From Thermohalobaculum sp039028795 (lineage in GTDB: Bacteria; Pseudomonadota; Alphaproteobacteria; Rhodobacterales; Rhodobacteraceae), in NCBI GenBank assembly GCA_039028795.1, contig JBCCHJ010000024.1:10235-74234 (forward strand): a DNA stretch of 64,000 nucleotides. The letters are read 5' to 3'. Within the stretch, counting starts at the first letter, position 1. Each line of letters begins with the position of its first letter. Positions 26,523 through 35,723 of this stretch are shown here, one piece after another. The translations under genes and the position numbers were made by a program. Under the pieces are notes generated by a model, which had not been told where the DNA came from, ran no database searches, and saw only the letters and a program-made list of their open reading frames with translations.

Positions 26523-26963
26523 TCAGATCAGACCGCGCTGCATGGCTTCGCGCACCATCACGCGATCCCCTTCGATATCCAGCCGTCGTGCAGCGACATC
26601 CGGTGGCATCCAAAGCGGGATATGCCCTGTTTCGGTCGGCGGCCCCAACGACATGACCGCGCGGGCGATGAAGATCAGCTGCGATTTCCGCGCCCACATC
26701 GAATATTGCGGGATGTAGACATATCGCTGGAAAGACCCGATCCGGCGCAATCCTGAAATACGCCAGCCGGTTTCCTCCAGCGCCTCGCGATGCATTGCCT
26801 GAACCGGGCTTTCGCCGGGGTCGATGCCGCCGCCTGGAAGCTGCAGTTCGCCGTCCTCATCGACCAGCAACAGGTGCCCGTCGCGGCCCGCAATGATCGC
26901 ATAGGCACCGATGCGGTCGCGGTAGGGGATTCCCGGAATGTAAGGCTCGCCAATCCGTCGCAT
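26523..26963 (-). CDS. NUDIX hydrolase
   Basis: This is a 146-residue protein if it starts at ATG 26963 (MRRIGEPYIPGIPYRDRIGAY). An upstream ATG at 27005 would add 14 residues, and the frame is open to 27155. The Nudix box is visible as GGGIDPGESPVQAMHREALEETGW (in two pieces: GGGIDPGE and REALEETGW), with the REXXEE catalytic core intact. These enzymes cleave nucleoside diphosphates linked to another group; the substrate is unknown. It is divergent from hslO, and the two starts are only about 100 bp apart, so they may share a promoter region. Confidence 0.85.
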   Translation of the reverse strand: MRRIGEPYIPGIPYRDRIGAYAIIAGRDGHLLLVDEDGELQLPGGGIDPGESPVQAMHREALEETGWRISGLRRIGSFQRYVYIPQYSMWARKSQLIFIARAVMSLGPPTETGHIPLWMPPDVAARRLDIEGDRVMVREAMQRGLI

Positions 26964-27064
26964 GGGGTGTCTCTGCCACGCAGCGTTGACCAGTGAAACA
27001 GGCATTTGCGCGCAGGCCGCAAAGTCACTATGTGGAGGCCTTCGCCCGGACCCTGGAGATCCCC

Positions 27065-28045
27065 ATGCCGACGCCTGACGATGCCATTTTGCCGTTTCGC
27101 CTGGCCCGGTCCGATATGCGGGGCCGCGTGGTAAGGCTAGAGCAGTCGTTGGCAACTATTCTGGAACAGCACCGGTATCCTGGCCCGGTTTCTGCCCTGA
27201 TCTCCGAAGCTGTTCTTCTGACGGCGCTGATCGGCCAGACGATCAATCTGGGCTGGAAGTTTTCGATCCAGATCCGCGGCGAAGGTGCCGTGCGCCTGAT
27301 CGCAACGGACTACTTCGCGCCAGAGGCTGAAGGCGAACCGGCACAGGTGCGGGCGTATGCAGGCTTCGATGCAGGTGATGTCGCTTCATCACGCGTGCCG
27401 GCATTTGGATTGTTGGGCAAGGGCGTTTTCGGCGTGACCATCGATCAGGGCCGTCACAGCAAACCCTACCAGGGCATCACGCCGCTTGCGGGCGGATCTT
27501 TGGCCGCCTGTGCAGAGACCTATTTTGCGCAATCCGAACAATTGGCAACACGGTTTCGGTTGATTGGCGCAGAAGCCCAGGAACCCGGCAATGCTGCGAC
27601 CTGGCGCGCCGCGGGTATCATGTTGCAGCAGATGCCGGTCCAGGGCGGCTACATCCCCGATGCACCGTCGGGCGAAGATGGCATGATGACCGCCGACGAT
27701 GCCGCCGCGATGGGCGGACGGGAAGAGGACTGGAACCGGGTCAACGCCTTGCTGAACACGGTCGAGACGCACGAGCTGATCGGCCCGCATGTCAGTCCTG
27801 AAGACCTTTTGCATCGGTTGTTTCACGAAGAAGCGCCCAGCGTTTTCCAGGCGCAGCCGGTCGTCTTTGGCTGCACCTGCTCGGACGACCGTGTCCGGTC
27901 GGCCATGCACCAGTATTCTGCGAAGGATCTGGCACATATGACGGATGATCGCGGGAAACTGACGGCGGACTGTCAGTTTTGCGGCGCGCATTATGAATTC
28001 GACCCGGCAACCCTGGGTTTCGAAGCGGACCAACCGACTGAATAG
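27065..28045 (+). CDS. hslO: Hsp33 redox-regulated chaperone
   Basis: This is a 326-residue protein starting at ATG 27065 (MPTPDDAILPFRL). The open frame upstream of this overlaps the NUDIX promoter side and is less likely. The zinc/redox switch is intact at the C-terminus as FGCTCSDDRV and CQFCGAHYEF (CXC ... CXXC). The N-terminal domain contains RGRVVRLEQSLATIL and GEGAVRLIATDYF typical of Hsp33. It protects unfolding proteins during oxidative stress once the cysteines form disulfides. The TIR gene follows 67 bp downstream in the same direction. Confidence 0.92.
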   Translation: MPTPDDAILPFRLARSDMRGRVVRLEQSLATILEQHRYPGPVSALISEAVLLTALIGQTINLGWKFSIQIRGEGAVRLIATDYFAPEAEGEPAQVRAYAGFDAGDVASSRVPAFGLLGKGVFGVTIDQGRHSKPYQGITPLAGGSLAACAETYFAQSEQLATRFRLIGAEAQEPGNAATWRAAGIMLQQMPVQGGYIPDAPSGEDGMMTADDAAAMGGREEDWNRVNALLNTVETHELIGPHVSPEDLLHRLFHEEAPSVFQAQPVVFGCTCSDDRVRSAMHQYSAKDLAHMTDDRGKLTADCQFCGAHYEFDPATLGFEADQPTE

Positions 28046-28112
28046 TCCCCATCAGTCGCGATTTTCCACGTTCTGCTATAAACTTTCCACCGAACAGTGG
28101 GGAGTCGCCAGC

Positions 28113-29192
28113 ATGGCTACGATATTCATCAACTACCGGCGTCAGGATTCGCGCGGTACGACCTTTGCGCTGCGCGAAAAACTGTTGAAATACTTCAAAC
28201 ACAACGAACTCTTCCTGGATATCGAAGGGCTTGGCGGCGGCGAAGACTTCGTCAATGCGTTGGCCAATACCGTTTCGCTTGCCGATGTAATGGTTGTCGT
28301 CATCGGCGCAGAGTGGTTGGAGGCCCGCGACGATGACGGGAACCTGCGGCTTCATCAGGACGACGACTTCGTGCGGATCGAAATTGCCAGTGCGATCGCA
28401 CAGGACAAAAAAATTCTGCCAGTTCTTTTGGAAGGCACAGAGATGCCGTCGGCCGATGACCTGCCTGACGACTTGAAGGAACTGGCCAGGCGGAATGCCG
28501 CAGAATTGCGGCTGAACCGCATCGACGATGACGCAAGGGCGATTGCACAAACCTTGAAGAAACTTGTCCCGTCGAAAGGCCTGACGCAGAAGCAACTTGT
28601 CGGCGCCATCGCCGGAACCGCTGCAGCCGCCTTAGTATGCGGGGCACTGGCGGGCCCCTATGTCAGCAACTGGACCGGCGTAGAATGGGCCCCGAACACA
28701 TCGAAGACCGATCTGGCAGCTCTGCAGAATGAACTAGAGCAAGCGCGCGTGGATGCAGCCGCCGCCGGGGTTGCGGCCGAGGCCGAGATCAAAGTACTGC
28801 GCCAGGCAAAAAAAGAAGCAGAAGAGGCGACAGTGCAGGCCCAGACCGATCTGAAAGCCGCCCGTGCCGCGACCGAGGCACAAAGATCCAAGGTGGACGA
28901 GCTTCGCGACACGGTCGATGATCTGCGCACTGACGTGAAAGAGGCCCAGCTTAACGCCAGGAATTTCGAAGAAAAGTTTCAGGCCGCAGATGCGGATGCT
29001 AAAGAACATAACATTAGAAACACCGAATTGACCCAGCGGATTGAAGGTCACAAATTCACGATAGTTTCTTTGGAAAACAGGTCCGAAACCCTGTGCGAAA
29101 ACTTCGGTTACGTCAGCAATTCGGGCGACGGGTCCGACGCGTTGGTCGGTCTGCTGATCGTGTTTTGTAAGAACGCCACGCCCGAAGATTGA
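28113..29192 (+). CDS. TIR-domain protein with transmembrane helix and coiled coil
   Basis: This 359-residue protein starts at ATG 28113. Residues 1-135 form a TIR domain: MATIFINYRRQDSRG is strand A, LFLDIEGLGGGEDF the BB loop, ADVMVVVIGAEWL strand C-D, and DDFVRIEIASAI contains Glu90 at the position of the catalytic glutamate of NAD-cleaving TIRs (compare DWVHKEI in SARM1). One membrane helix lies at about 161-183 (QLVGAIAGTAAAALVCGAL). Residues 198-320 are a long heptad-rich coiled coil full of Ala, Glu, Lys and Arg, and a short tail holds two cysteines (Cys328 and Cys352). It may be a membrane-anchored, self-assembling NADase used in defence or signalling, or a structural TIR; catalysis is inferred. 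Confidence 0.8.
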   Translation: MATIFINYRRQDSRGTTFALREKLLKYFKHNELFLDIEGLGGGEDFVNALANTVSLADVMVVVIGAEWLEARDDDGNLRLHQDDDFVRIEIASAIAQDKKILPVLLEGTEMPSADDLPDDLKELARRNAAELRLNRIDDDARAIAQTLKKLVPSKGLTQKQLVGAIAGTAAAALVCGALAGPYVSNWTGVEWAPNTSKTDLAALQNELEQARVDAAAAGVAAEAEIKVLRQAKKEAEEATVQAQTDLKAARAATEAQRSKVDELRDTVDDLRTDVKEAQLNARNFEEKFQAADADAKEHNIRNTELTQRIEGHKFTIVSLENRSETLCENFGYVSNSGDGSDALVGLLIVFCKNATPED

Positions 29193-29633
29193 TATCGCCG
29201 CGGCCAGTCCAGATCTCCTGTAAAGTTATAGCGATTTTTTAATGTCTTGCAGGTAGATGTCTTTCCGCTAACCGGGGGCGGTGAGAGCCGCTGCCCGAGG
29301 ATCCATCACAGAGGCCGAAGCGGTGCCCAAGACGGTTGGCTAACCACCTTCCCAGGCCCCGCAGTGTTCCTCGCAAGCGGGGAAGTCGAAGGCGTGACCG
29401 CGCGGTCACTCTGTTATTCGTTCCGATGCTTTATGCATGATATGGCAATCAGGAACCAGCACGGCAGCGTCGAGACGCTGCATCAATCCCGGGAGCATCT
29501 GATCTTGGCAATGCTGATCCGGGTACTTCCAAGACTATTAATGAGTCCTGCACCCGCAGTGGTGTGGTTATATTAGTGTGCGGGACGAAGCCGACGTTGG
29601 CTTTTGGTTACCAGTGTCTGCCTTTGGCGACGT
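29193..29633. other. Gene-free stretch between the TIR gene and a low-GC gene
   Basis: This 441-bp stretch has frames up to 109 codons on the plus strand (29247-29576), rich in Arg, His and Ser and with no recognisable domain. The part at 29280-29342 in another frame looks slightly protein-like (ITEAEAVPKTVG, then stop) and could be the end of a lost gene. No tRNA, repeat or insertion-sequence end was identified. Nothing can be annotated with confidence. Confidence 0.4.
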
Positions 29634-30773
29634 TTAATCATTCCTGATCATGCTTCGCAGAGTGTCAATTCTTCTTTTGAGAGATGTTTCCTGCCTTCCG
29701 AGGAGTATTTCGACTGTTCTTTCATCCAGACTGCTCAAATCTCGAGTTTCGATTAGGTATCCCAGCGCTGCAAATGCGACATTGGCCGACTTATCAAGAA
29801 GCGCGCCTCTAACGACTTTCGGGACATGTGCTTCAAGGTCAATCTTCCTTTCCCGGACCTCGCCCTCCTCTCTCCAGATGTATTTTCCGTGCAGTACCGC
29901 TTGAGACGCGATCAGACGCCGATAGGAACACTCAGCTTCTGCGGCAATTTCTGGAAGCAATTCGTCATAGTAGCCGGTTTGGATGACGACTCTGAGAATT
30001 TGGTTGTCAGCGCGGTCGGAACAGCCAAAGATGAGAACAGTACGTAATGCGTCCTTCACTTTAGGGTACGAGATAAGCGCAGTAACGACATCCTTTTCGG
30101 TTTGTGCCATTCGGCCAAATCTATTGTCGTCAAGTAGCAAAGCTAACGCACCCGCGATCATGTAAGCCAGCCCACCACTTGGTCCGCCGTCATTTTCCAT
30201 CAGTCTTTCAATGGCTTTGACAGATGCCGCTCGCACTTCAGGGACCCAATCGTTAAGTCGGATTACGATCATCGCAAAGCCGACGGACGGGCCTAAACCA
30301 TGTACATGTGACAAGCCTAGCTCTCGAACTAAACCAGAGCGAGAGGTAGCAAAAGCAAGTGATGCCATGTTGTCGGCAGCGCAAACGTGTGCAATCTCTT
30401 TTTCAGAAAATCCGAAATCAGTATATCTTCCTGTAGTGTCGACAAGCGCGCCGAGTTTGCGGTCAAGCACAGAGACGGTCGAGATGTTCTCGTGGCCAAG
30501 AGCCATTCCGACGCTATTCCGCTCATCCACCAATTGAAACTTAGTACCACGCGGAACTATTGAAACAATGTTGTCGATCAGCACTTTCCAACTCGGCCTC
30601 TTGGATGCTTTTACCGCATTCTGAAACAGAACCCGAAGATGGTTCGCGATTGCGTCGAGCGGGTCGTTTCCTTTCCTGAAGATAAAGAAATCTGGGCCGC
30701 TGTATTCGTGATTCAGCAGTTTTTTTGCCTCTTCTAACGAAGCTGAGCAAAGCCCAGCACACTCAATGAAGTG
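29634..30773 (-). CDS. Unknown HEAT-like repeat protein, N-terminus disrupted
   Basis: The frame is open from 30773 to the stop at 29634. The first usual start codon is a GTG at 30584 (316 residues), but the translation upstream of it is clearly protein-like in the same frame (SLEEAKKLLNHEYSGPDFF, then DPLDAIANHLRVLFQ). It stops at a TAG at 30774-30776 without any ATG, GTG or TTG. ATG codons at 30793 and 30790 lie in the neighbouring frame, so a single missing base near 30760 would join them. The body contains helical-repeat segments such as WVPEVRAASVKAIERLM, suggestive of HEAT repeats. Codon use is more AT-rich than in the flanking genes. Function unknown. Confidence 0.65.
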   Translation of the reverse strand, partial: HFIECAGLCSASLEEAKKLLNHEYSGPDFFIFRKGNDPLDAIANHLRVLFQNAVKASKRPSWKVLIDNIVSIVPRGTKFQLVDERNSVGMALGHENISTVSVLDRKLGALVDTTGRYTDFGFSEKEIAHVCAADNMASLAFATSRSGLVRELGLSHVHGLGPSVGFAMIVIRLNDWVPEVRAASVKAIERLMENDGGPSGGLAYMIAGALALLLDDNRFGRMAQTEKDVVTALISYPKVKDALRTVLIFGCSDRADNQILRVVIQTGYYDELLPEIAAEAECSYRRLIASQAVLHGKYIWREEGEVRERKIDLEAHVPKVVRGALLDKSANVAFAALGYLIETRDLSSLDERTVEILLGRQETSLKRRIDTLRSMIRND

Positions 30774-30923
30774 CTATAATACACGTTCATCATAACGACC
30801 TAAGCGGACTTTGATGCAGGGAGTGTCACTCATGCCTTCGGGCTCGGAGCGGCCATTGTCTATTAGCGCTTCCAACACCAGCAGATGGTTGTTTATCACC
30901 CATCTCAAATGGCTGAGGTCACC

Positions 30924-31973
30924 TCACCCCGCCAAACCGCCTAGAAACCGATCAACATCATCTTCCGTCGTGCGAAAGCTGGTCACCAGGCGGACCGTGA
31001 ACCGTTGATCATCCGCCCCGTCCGGGTCGAAGTCCGTCATCGGATGATATCCCGCCCCAGCCGCCTGCAGGCGTTTGTGCTGGGCCAGCGTGATCTCAGG
31101 AAACAGCATATTCGCGCCCATCGAATTCGTCAGGTGTGCGTCTGGGTTCTCATCTATTCCATCGGCCAAACGGTCAGCCATGGCGTTGGAGTGGCCGGCC
31201 AGGCGCAGCCACAGCCCGTCGGTCAGATAGGCCTCCATCTGGGCCGAAAGGAACCGCATCTTGGAAAAAAGATGGCCGCCCCGTTTTCGGCGCAGCTCGA
31301 ACTCCCAGGCCCGGGCGGGGTCGAACAGGATCACCGCCTCGGCGGCTAAGGCACCGTTCTTTGTCGCACCCAGGCACAGCACATCCACACCTGCCCGCCA
31401 TGTCATATCTGCGGGGCTAACATTCTGACGCGCCAGGGTGTTGGCCAGGCGCGTTCCATCCATATGCACAGGCAAGCCCGCATTGCGGGCGATCCCGGCC
31501 AGGTCCTGAACCTCGGCCAGCGTATAGGCCGCGCCCTGCTCGGTCGCCTGAGTCAGGGACAGCGCCCCCTTCTGCACATTGTGCGGGCCGCGTGGGGCCG
31601 TGGTATCCACCACCATCCGCAACCCATCTGCTGTCATCTTCGCGTCGGCACCATCCAACAGGGTCAGCTTCGCGCCGCCGGTGAAGAACTCTGGTGCTGC
31701 GCATTCGTCTTCCTCGATATGCGCGCCCTTGTGGCAATAGACCGTGGCCCAGGGCGGGCACAAACAGGCCAGCGCCAGCGCGTTCGCTGCCGTGCCGGTG
31801 GCGACGAAATAGACCGCGGCGTCCGGGGCCTCGAACACGTCCCGCACCAGGGCCTGCGCCCGTTCGGTCACCGGGTCGTTGCCATACGCCATGGCATAAC
31901 CCTGTTCTGCCTCGACCAAGGCAGCCATGATTTCAGGGGCGGCGCCCGAGGCATTGTCCGAGGTGAAGATCAA
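30924..31973 (-). CDS. ltaE: Low-specificity L-threonine aldolase
   Basis: This 349-residue fold-type I PLP enzyme shows MIFTSDNASGAAPEIM at the start, VYFVATGTAANALAL, HMDGTRLANTLA with the PLP aspartate, and the Schiff-base lysine in LCLGATKNGALAAEAV. The set is typical of threonine/beta-hydroxyamino acid aldolases, which split threonine into glycine and acetaldehyde. Its start overlaps the end of the YcgN gene by 4 bp, and it is the last gene of a three-gene leftward run with the MFS transporter. Confidence 0.88.
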   Translation of the reverse strand: MIFTSDNASGAAPEIMAALVEAEQGYAMAYGNDPVTERAQALVRDVFEAPDAAVYFVATGTAANALALACLCPPWATVYCHKGAHIEEDECAAPEFFTGGAKLTLLDGADAKMTADGLRMVVDTTAPRGPHNVQKGALSLTQATEQGAAYTLAEVQDLAGIARNAGLPVHMDGTRLANTLARQNVSPADMTWRAGVDVLCLGATKNGALAAEAVILFDPARAWEFELRRKRGGHLFSKMRFLSAQMEAYLTDGLWLRLAGHSNAMADRLADGIDENPDAHLTNSMGANMLFPEITLAQHKRLQAAGAGYHPMTDFDPDGADDQRFTVRLVTSFRTTEDDVDRFLGGLAG

Positions 31974-32428
31974 AGCGGTTCTCCGTGGATCAGATCGTCA
32001 TCGATCAGGTGGTCTTCCAGGTCTTCGTCGTCCACCTCGTATTCGGGGATCAGCGGGTGCGCAACTGCGACGGTATCGGCGACGGTGTCGGTCGTGCCGC
32101 TGACAAGCGGGTGCCACTTGGCCAGACCCCGGCCTTCGTGCAGGCGGCGATAGGCGCACGTCGCCGGCATCCATTCCGCGGTTTCATCGATGTTCTGAGG
32201 TGTCAGCATGACGCAGCCCTGAACCAGTTGCCGCCGCAGCGCATAGTTCCCACAGCGGCAGGTGTCGGCATCGAACAACCGGCACGTGATGTTGGTGTAG
32301 TGGACGCGGCCGGTATCCTCGTCCTCCAGCTTCAGCAGGCAGCATCTGCCGCAGCCATCGCAGAGTGCCTCCCATTCCTCTTGGGTCATGTCCTCCAGCG
32401 GGACTTTTTCCCAGAAGCGCTTACGCAT
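31970..32428 (-). CDS. YcgN-family cysteine-cluster protein (UPF0260)
   Basis: This 152-residue protein starts MRKRFWEKVPLEDMTQEEWE and carries LCDGCGRCCLLKLED, then TCRLFD, TCRCGNY and TCAYRRL. This eight-cysteine pattern is characteristic of the YkgJ/YcgN zinc- or iron-binding family. The C-terminal 20 residues are very acidic. The biochemical function is unknown in the family. It overlaps the MFS gene by 8 bp and ltaE by 4 bp. Confidence 0.88.
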   Translation of the reverse strand: MRKRFWEKVPLEDMTQEEWEALCDGCGRCCLLKLEDEDTGRVHYTNITCRLFDADTCRCGNYALRRQLVQGCVMLTPQNIDETAEWMPATCAYRRLHEGRGLAKWHPLVSGTTDTVADTVAVAHPLIPEYEVDDEDLEDHLIDDDLIHGEPL

Positions 32429-33758
32429 TTATCCGGGGCCAGACCGATAGGGCGAGCCGTCCTAACATCGTGTCCGGCGCATATCGGGCAACGGTCAGCG
32501 ACATCGGCAGGGCGGTCAGCGTGATGATCACCAGAACCTCGGTCGTGGGCAGGCCGATGGCCACCATGACGCCCGTAACCGCAGCCGAAAAGACGATCAT
32601 CCCCGCATCCATGACGTTCGAGCAGGCGATGTAGGACGCCCGCGTTTCATCCGGCGATTCCTGCTGCAGCACAGCGTTCAGGGGCGTCACATACATCCCC
32701 GCGAAGGCTGCCAGGATCACGAAATCGATCAGGATCCGCCAACCCGTGAAATCGCTGAAGAACGCTGCCCGATCCATCAATTCGGTATTAGGCGCCGGGG
32801 CCGCTGGAGTGGCGAACCACAGCTCCATTGCCATGATGCCCAGACCCAGCGCACCGATCGGCGGCACACGGACGCTTACCACGCCGCGGCCTAGGGTTTC
32901 GGTCAAGATCGCCCCGATGGCGACGCCAATGGAGAAGCCCGCCAGCAGGACTGTCAAAACGCCTTCGTCAACGCCCAATTCTTCCCGCGCATAGGACGGC
33001 AGCAGGGACAGGAACGTCGCGCCGAGGAACCAGAACCAGGAAATCGCCAGGATGGCGCGCATGGCAGGCGGCGTGCTGGCGCACATCTTAAAGAGCTTAT
33101 AGATCGCCCTTGGAAACACCCAGTCCACCGGGCCCGCCTTGGTCACCGGCGGCGCGGGTAAGGTATAGAGGCTGGATATAAATCCGATCACTGCGACCGA
33201 GACCACGAAGATCGACACGATTAGGACCCCACCTTCGCGCAGGATCAACTCGTTTCCGATGATGGTCCCAAAAATAATGGCCAGAAAGGTGAAGCCTTGA
33301 ACTAGCCCGTTGCCGCCCAATAGCTCGGATTTATCCAGATATTGCGGCAGGACCGAGTATTTGATTGGGGCAAACACTGCCGATTGCGCACCCATCAAGA
33401 ACAGCACGAAATAAAGGAAATAGATGTTCTGGGTGTAATAGCCGATCACGGCCAGGCCCATGACCACGATCTCCCACGCCTTGATCCAACGCATCATCTT
33501 GGCCTTGTCGACCCGGTCAGCGATCTGCCCAGCGGTGGGGGTTATGATGGCGAAGGGCAGGATGAACAAAGCCGAGGCGATGATCCCCAGCAATGCAATC
33601 GGCACACCGACCTGATCGGCCAGGCGATAGGTGATCAGCGCCACGAAAGCCTTTTGGTAGACCTGATCGTTAAAGGCGCCCAGGAATTGCACCAGGAACA
33701 ACGGCAGGAACCGCCGAGTTTTCAGCAGGGCGAACTGGTTTGGGGCGGGCTCTGACAT
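32421..33758 (-). CDS. MFS transporter, LplT-like
   Basis: This 445-residue protein has twelve predicted membrane segments. ATG 33758 is chosen because GGAGA lies 6-10 bp upstream; the frame extends to 33803 without a better start. The N-terminus FALLKTRRFLPLFLVQFLGAFNDQVYQKA strongly resembles the lysophospholipid transporter LplT and the MFS half of LplT-Aas fusions (QFLGAFNDNVFKNA). No acyltransferase or acyl-ACP synthetase domain is attached. Lysophospholipid flipping is possible but not proven. The gene is divergent from the flavin monooxygenase. Confidence 0.78.
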   Translation of the reverse strand: MSEPAPNQFALLKTRRFLPLFLVQFLGAFNDQVYQKAFVALITYRLADQVGVPIALLGIIASALFILPFAIITPTAGQIADRVDKAKMMRWIKAWEIVVMGLAVIGYYTQNIYFLYFVLFLMGAQSAVFAPIKYSVLPQYLDKSELLGGNGLVQGFTFLAIIFGTIIGNELILREGGVLIVSIFVVSVAVIGFISSLYTLPAPPVTKAGPVDWVFPRAIYKLFKMCASTPPAMRAILAISWFWFLGATFLSLLPSYAREELGVDEGVLTVLLAGFSIGVAIGAILTETLGRGVVSVRVPPIGALGLGIMAMELWFATPAAPAPNTELMDRAAFFSDFTGWRILIDFVILAAFAGMYVTPLNAVLQQESPDETRASYIACSNVMDAGMIVFSAAVTGVMVAIGLPTTEVLVIITLTALPMSLTVARYAPDTMLGRLALSVWPRINA

Positions 33759-33940
33759 TCGTTCTCCTGCGGTGGTCCTGCAGTGCTTTTGCTCGACCAG
33801 CACAGCCTATCACGCTGACGATATGCTGCCACCTGATTTGGGGGGACTGGACGTAAGGTCAAATTGGTGCACTTAATTCAACCATAACAAGAGCCGTTCG
33901 GCACGTGATCCCGCCTGCGGCAGTATTGGAGGAAGAATTC

Positions 33941-35722
33941 ATGACGCCCACAGACCGCGTATCCAAATGGCTTGCAGATTTCGAAACCGCCTTGTCAGGC
34001 GGCGACGAGGCGGGTGCGACCGCGATGTTCGGGGAAGATTGCTATTGGCGCGACCTGGTGCTGATGACGTGGAACATCAAGACGATGGAGGGCCATGGTG
34101 CAATCCAGGACATGTTACAGACCGTCTTGGCCCAGGTGAAACCCGGCTGCTTTGCATTGGAGGGTGACGGTTCGGAAGCCGACGGCATCACCGAAGGCTG
34201 GTTCACGATGGAGACCGCCACCGCCCGCGGCAAAGGTCATGTTCGCCTGAAGGGCGACAAGGCCTGGACCTTGCTGACCACGATGGTCGAATTGAAAGGC
34301 CATGAAGAAGCCAAAGGTCCTTCGCGTCCGCATGGCGTTGAACATGGTGCCTTCCGCGATCGCGAAACCTACAAGGAACGGCGCGATCGGGAGAGCGCTG
34401 AATTTGGCGCCGAAACCCAGCCCTACTGCGTCATCATTGGCGGTGGGCAAGGCGGCATCGCGCTGGGTGCGCGACTGAAACGTCTGGGCGTGCCGACGGT
34501 TATCCTGGAGAAAAACGACCGCCCCGGCGACAGCTGGCGTAACCGCTATAAATCGCTCTGCCTGCACGATCCTGTCTGGTACGATCACCTGCCGTACATA
34601 CCGTTTCCAGATCACTGGCCGGTGTTCAGCCCTAAGGACAAGATCGGCGATTGGTTGGAGAGCTATACAAAGATCATGGAGCTGGAATATTGGACCCGCA
34701 CCACGGCCAAATCCGCCACCTATGATGAAGCGGCAGGTGAGTGGACTGTCACCATCAACCGCGACGGCACACCGATGACGCTGAAGCCCAAGCAACTGGT
34801 GCTGGCCACCGGCATGTCTGGTGTGCCGAACATGCCCGAGATACCGGGGGTGGACGATTTCGCGGGGGATGTCTGGCACTCCTCGAAGCATCCGGGCGGC
34901 GAGGCTTATGCTGGCAAGAAGTGCGTGGTCGTGGGATCGAACAACTCGGCCCATGATATCTGCGCGGACCTCTGGGAAAGCGGTGCAGATGTGACGATGG
35001 TGCAGCGGTCTTCGACCCACATCGTAAAGTCAGAAACACTGATGGAGCTGGCCCTTGGTGCTTTGTACTCCGAAGAGGCCGTCGCCAATGGCGTGACAAC
35101 CGACATGGCCGATTTGATCTTCGCCTCGATCCCCTACGCCGTTTTGCCCGCGATCCAATTGCCTGCGGCGGATGAAACCAAGAAGCGCGACAAAGACCTA
35201 TATGACCGACTGGCCGCTGCCGGGTTCGATGTGGACTTCGGCGATGACGAAACCGGGCTTTTCATGAAATACCTACGCCGCGGTTCTGGGTACTACATCG
35301 ACGTCGGTGCGTCGGAACTGGTCGCAAACGGGGACATAAAACTGGCCAAAGGACAGGTCGAAAAGCTGACTTCTGGCGGGGTCGTCGTGGATGGGCAGGA
35401 GCTTCCCGCGGATCTGGTGGTCTTCGCCACCGGCTATGGTTCGATGAACGGCTGGGCCGCTAAGATCATCAGCCAGGAAGTAGCCGATAAGGTGGGAAAA
35501 TGCTGGGGTCTGGGATCAGATACCACAAAGGACCCGGGACCCTGGGAAGGCGAGCTACGCAACATGTGGAAGCCAACTCAGCAGGACGCGCTCTGGTTCC
35601 ACGGCGGCAACCTGCACCAGTCCCGGCACTATTCGCAGTTTCTGTCGCTACAGATCAAAGCGCGCGAGGCGGGGATCGATACCCCGGTCTACGGGTTAGC
35701 GAATGTGCATCATGTGAGTTGA
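33941..35722 (+). CDS. Flavin-containing monooxygenase with N-terminal NTF2-like domain
   Basis: This 593-residue protein starts at ATG 33941 with GGAGGAAG 5-12 bp upstream. Residues 1-125 form a SnoaL/NTF2-like domain (WLADFETALSGGDEAGATAMF). Residues from about 160 form a class B flavoprotein monooxygenase with the FAD motif IIGGGQGGIALGARL, the FMO segment WHSSKHPGGEAYAGKK, the NADPH motif VVVGSNNSAHDICADLW, and a late FATGYGS motif. YUCCA-type and similar enzymes share this pattern; the substrate is unknown. The last 13 codons recur, diverged, at 37930-37968, marking a rearrangement just after this gene. Confidence 0.87.
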   Translation: MTPTDRVSKWLADFETALSGGDEAGATAMFGEDCYWRDLVLMTWNIKTMEGHGAIQDMLQTVLAQVKPGCFALEGDGSEADGITEGWFTMETATARGKGHVRLKGDKAWTLLTTMVELKGHEEAKGPSRPHGVEHGAFRDRETYKERRDRESAEFGAETQPYCVIIGGGQGGIALGARLKRLGVPTVILEKNDRPGDSWRNRYKSLCLHDPVWYDHLPYIPFPDHWPVFSPKDKIGDWLESYTKIMELEYWTRTTAKSATYDEAAGEWTVTINRDGTPMTLKPKQLVLATGMSGVPNMPEIPGVDDFAGDVWHSSKHPGGEAYAGKKCVVVGSNNSAHDICADLWESGADVTMVQRSSTHIVKSETLMELALGALYSEEAVANGVTTDMADLIFASIPYAVLPAIQLPAADETKKRDKDLYDRLAAAGFDVDFGDDETGLFMKYLRRGSGYYIDVGASELVANGDIKLAKGQVEKLTSGGVVVDGQELPADLVVFATGYGSMNGWAAKIISQEVADKVGKCWGLGSDTTKDPGPWEGELRNMWKPTQQDALWFHGGNLHQSRHYSQFLSLQIKAREAGIDTPVYGLANVHHVS

Positions 35723-35723
35723 G
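35683..35723. repeat. Imperfect direct repeat, copy 1 (3' end of the monooxygenase gene)
   Basis: The 41 bases from CCCGGTCTACGGGTTAGCGA to the end of the gene recur at 37930-37968 with three substitutions and a 2-base length change. The repeat covers the coding end PVYGLANVHHVS. It flanks, with copy 2, an AT-rich block of about 2.2 kb. Confidence 0.75.

Noticed and set aside
29247..29576. 109-codon plus-strand frame after the TIR gene
   Set aside because: Composition is Arg/His/Ser-rich without predicted structure, and there is no ribosome-binding site.
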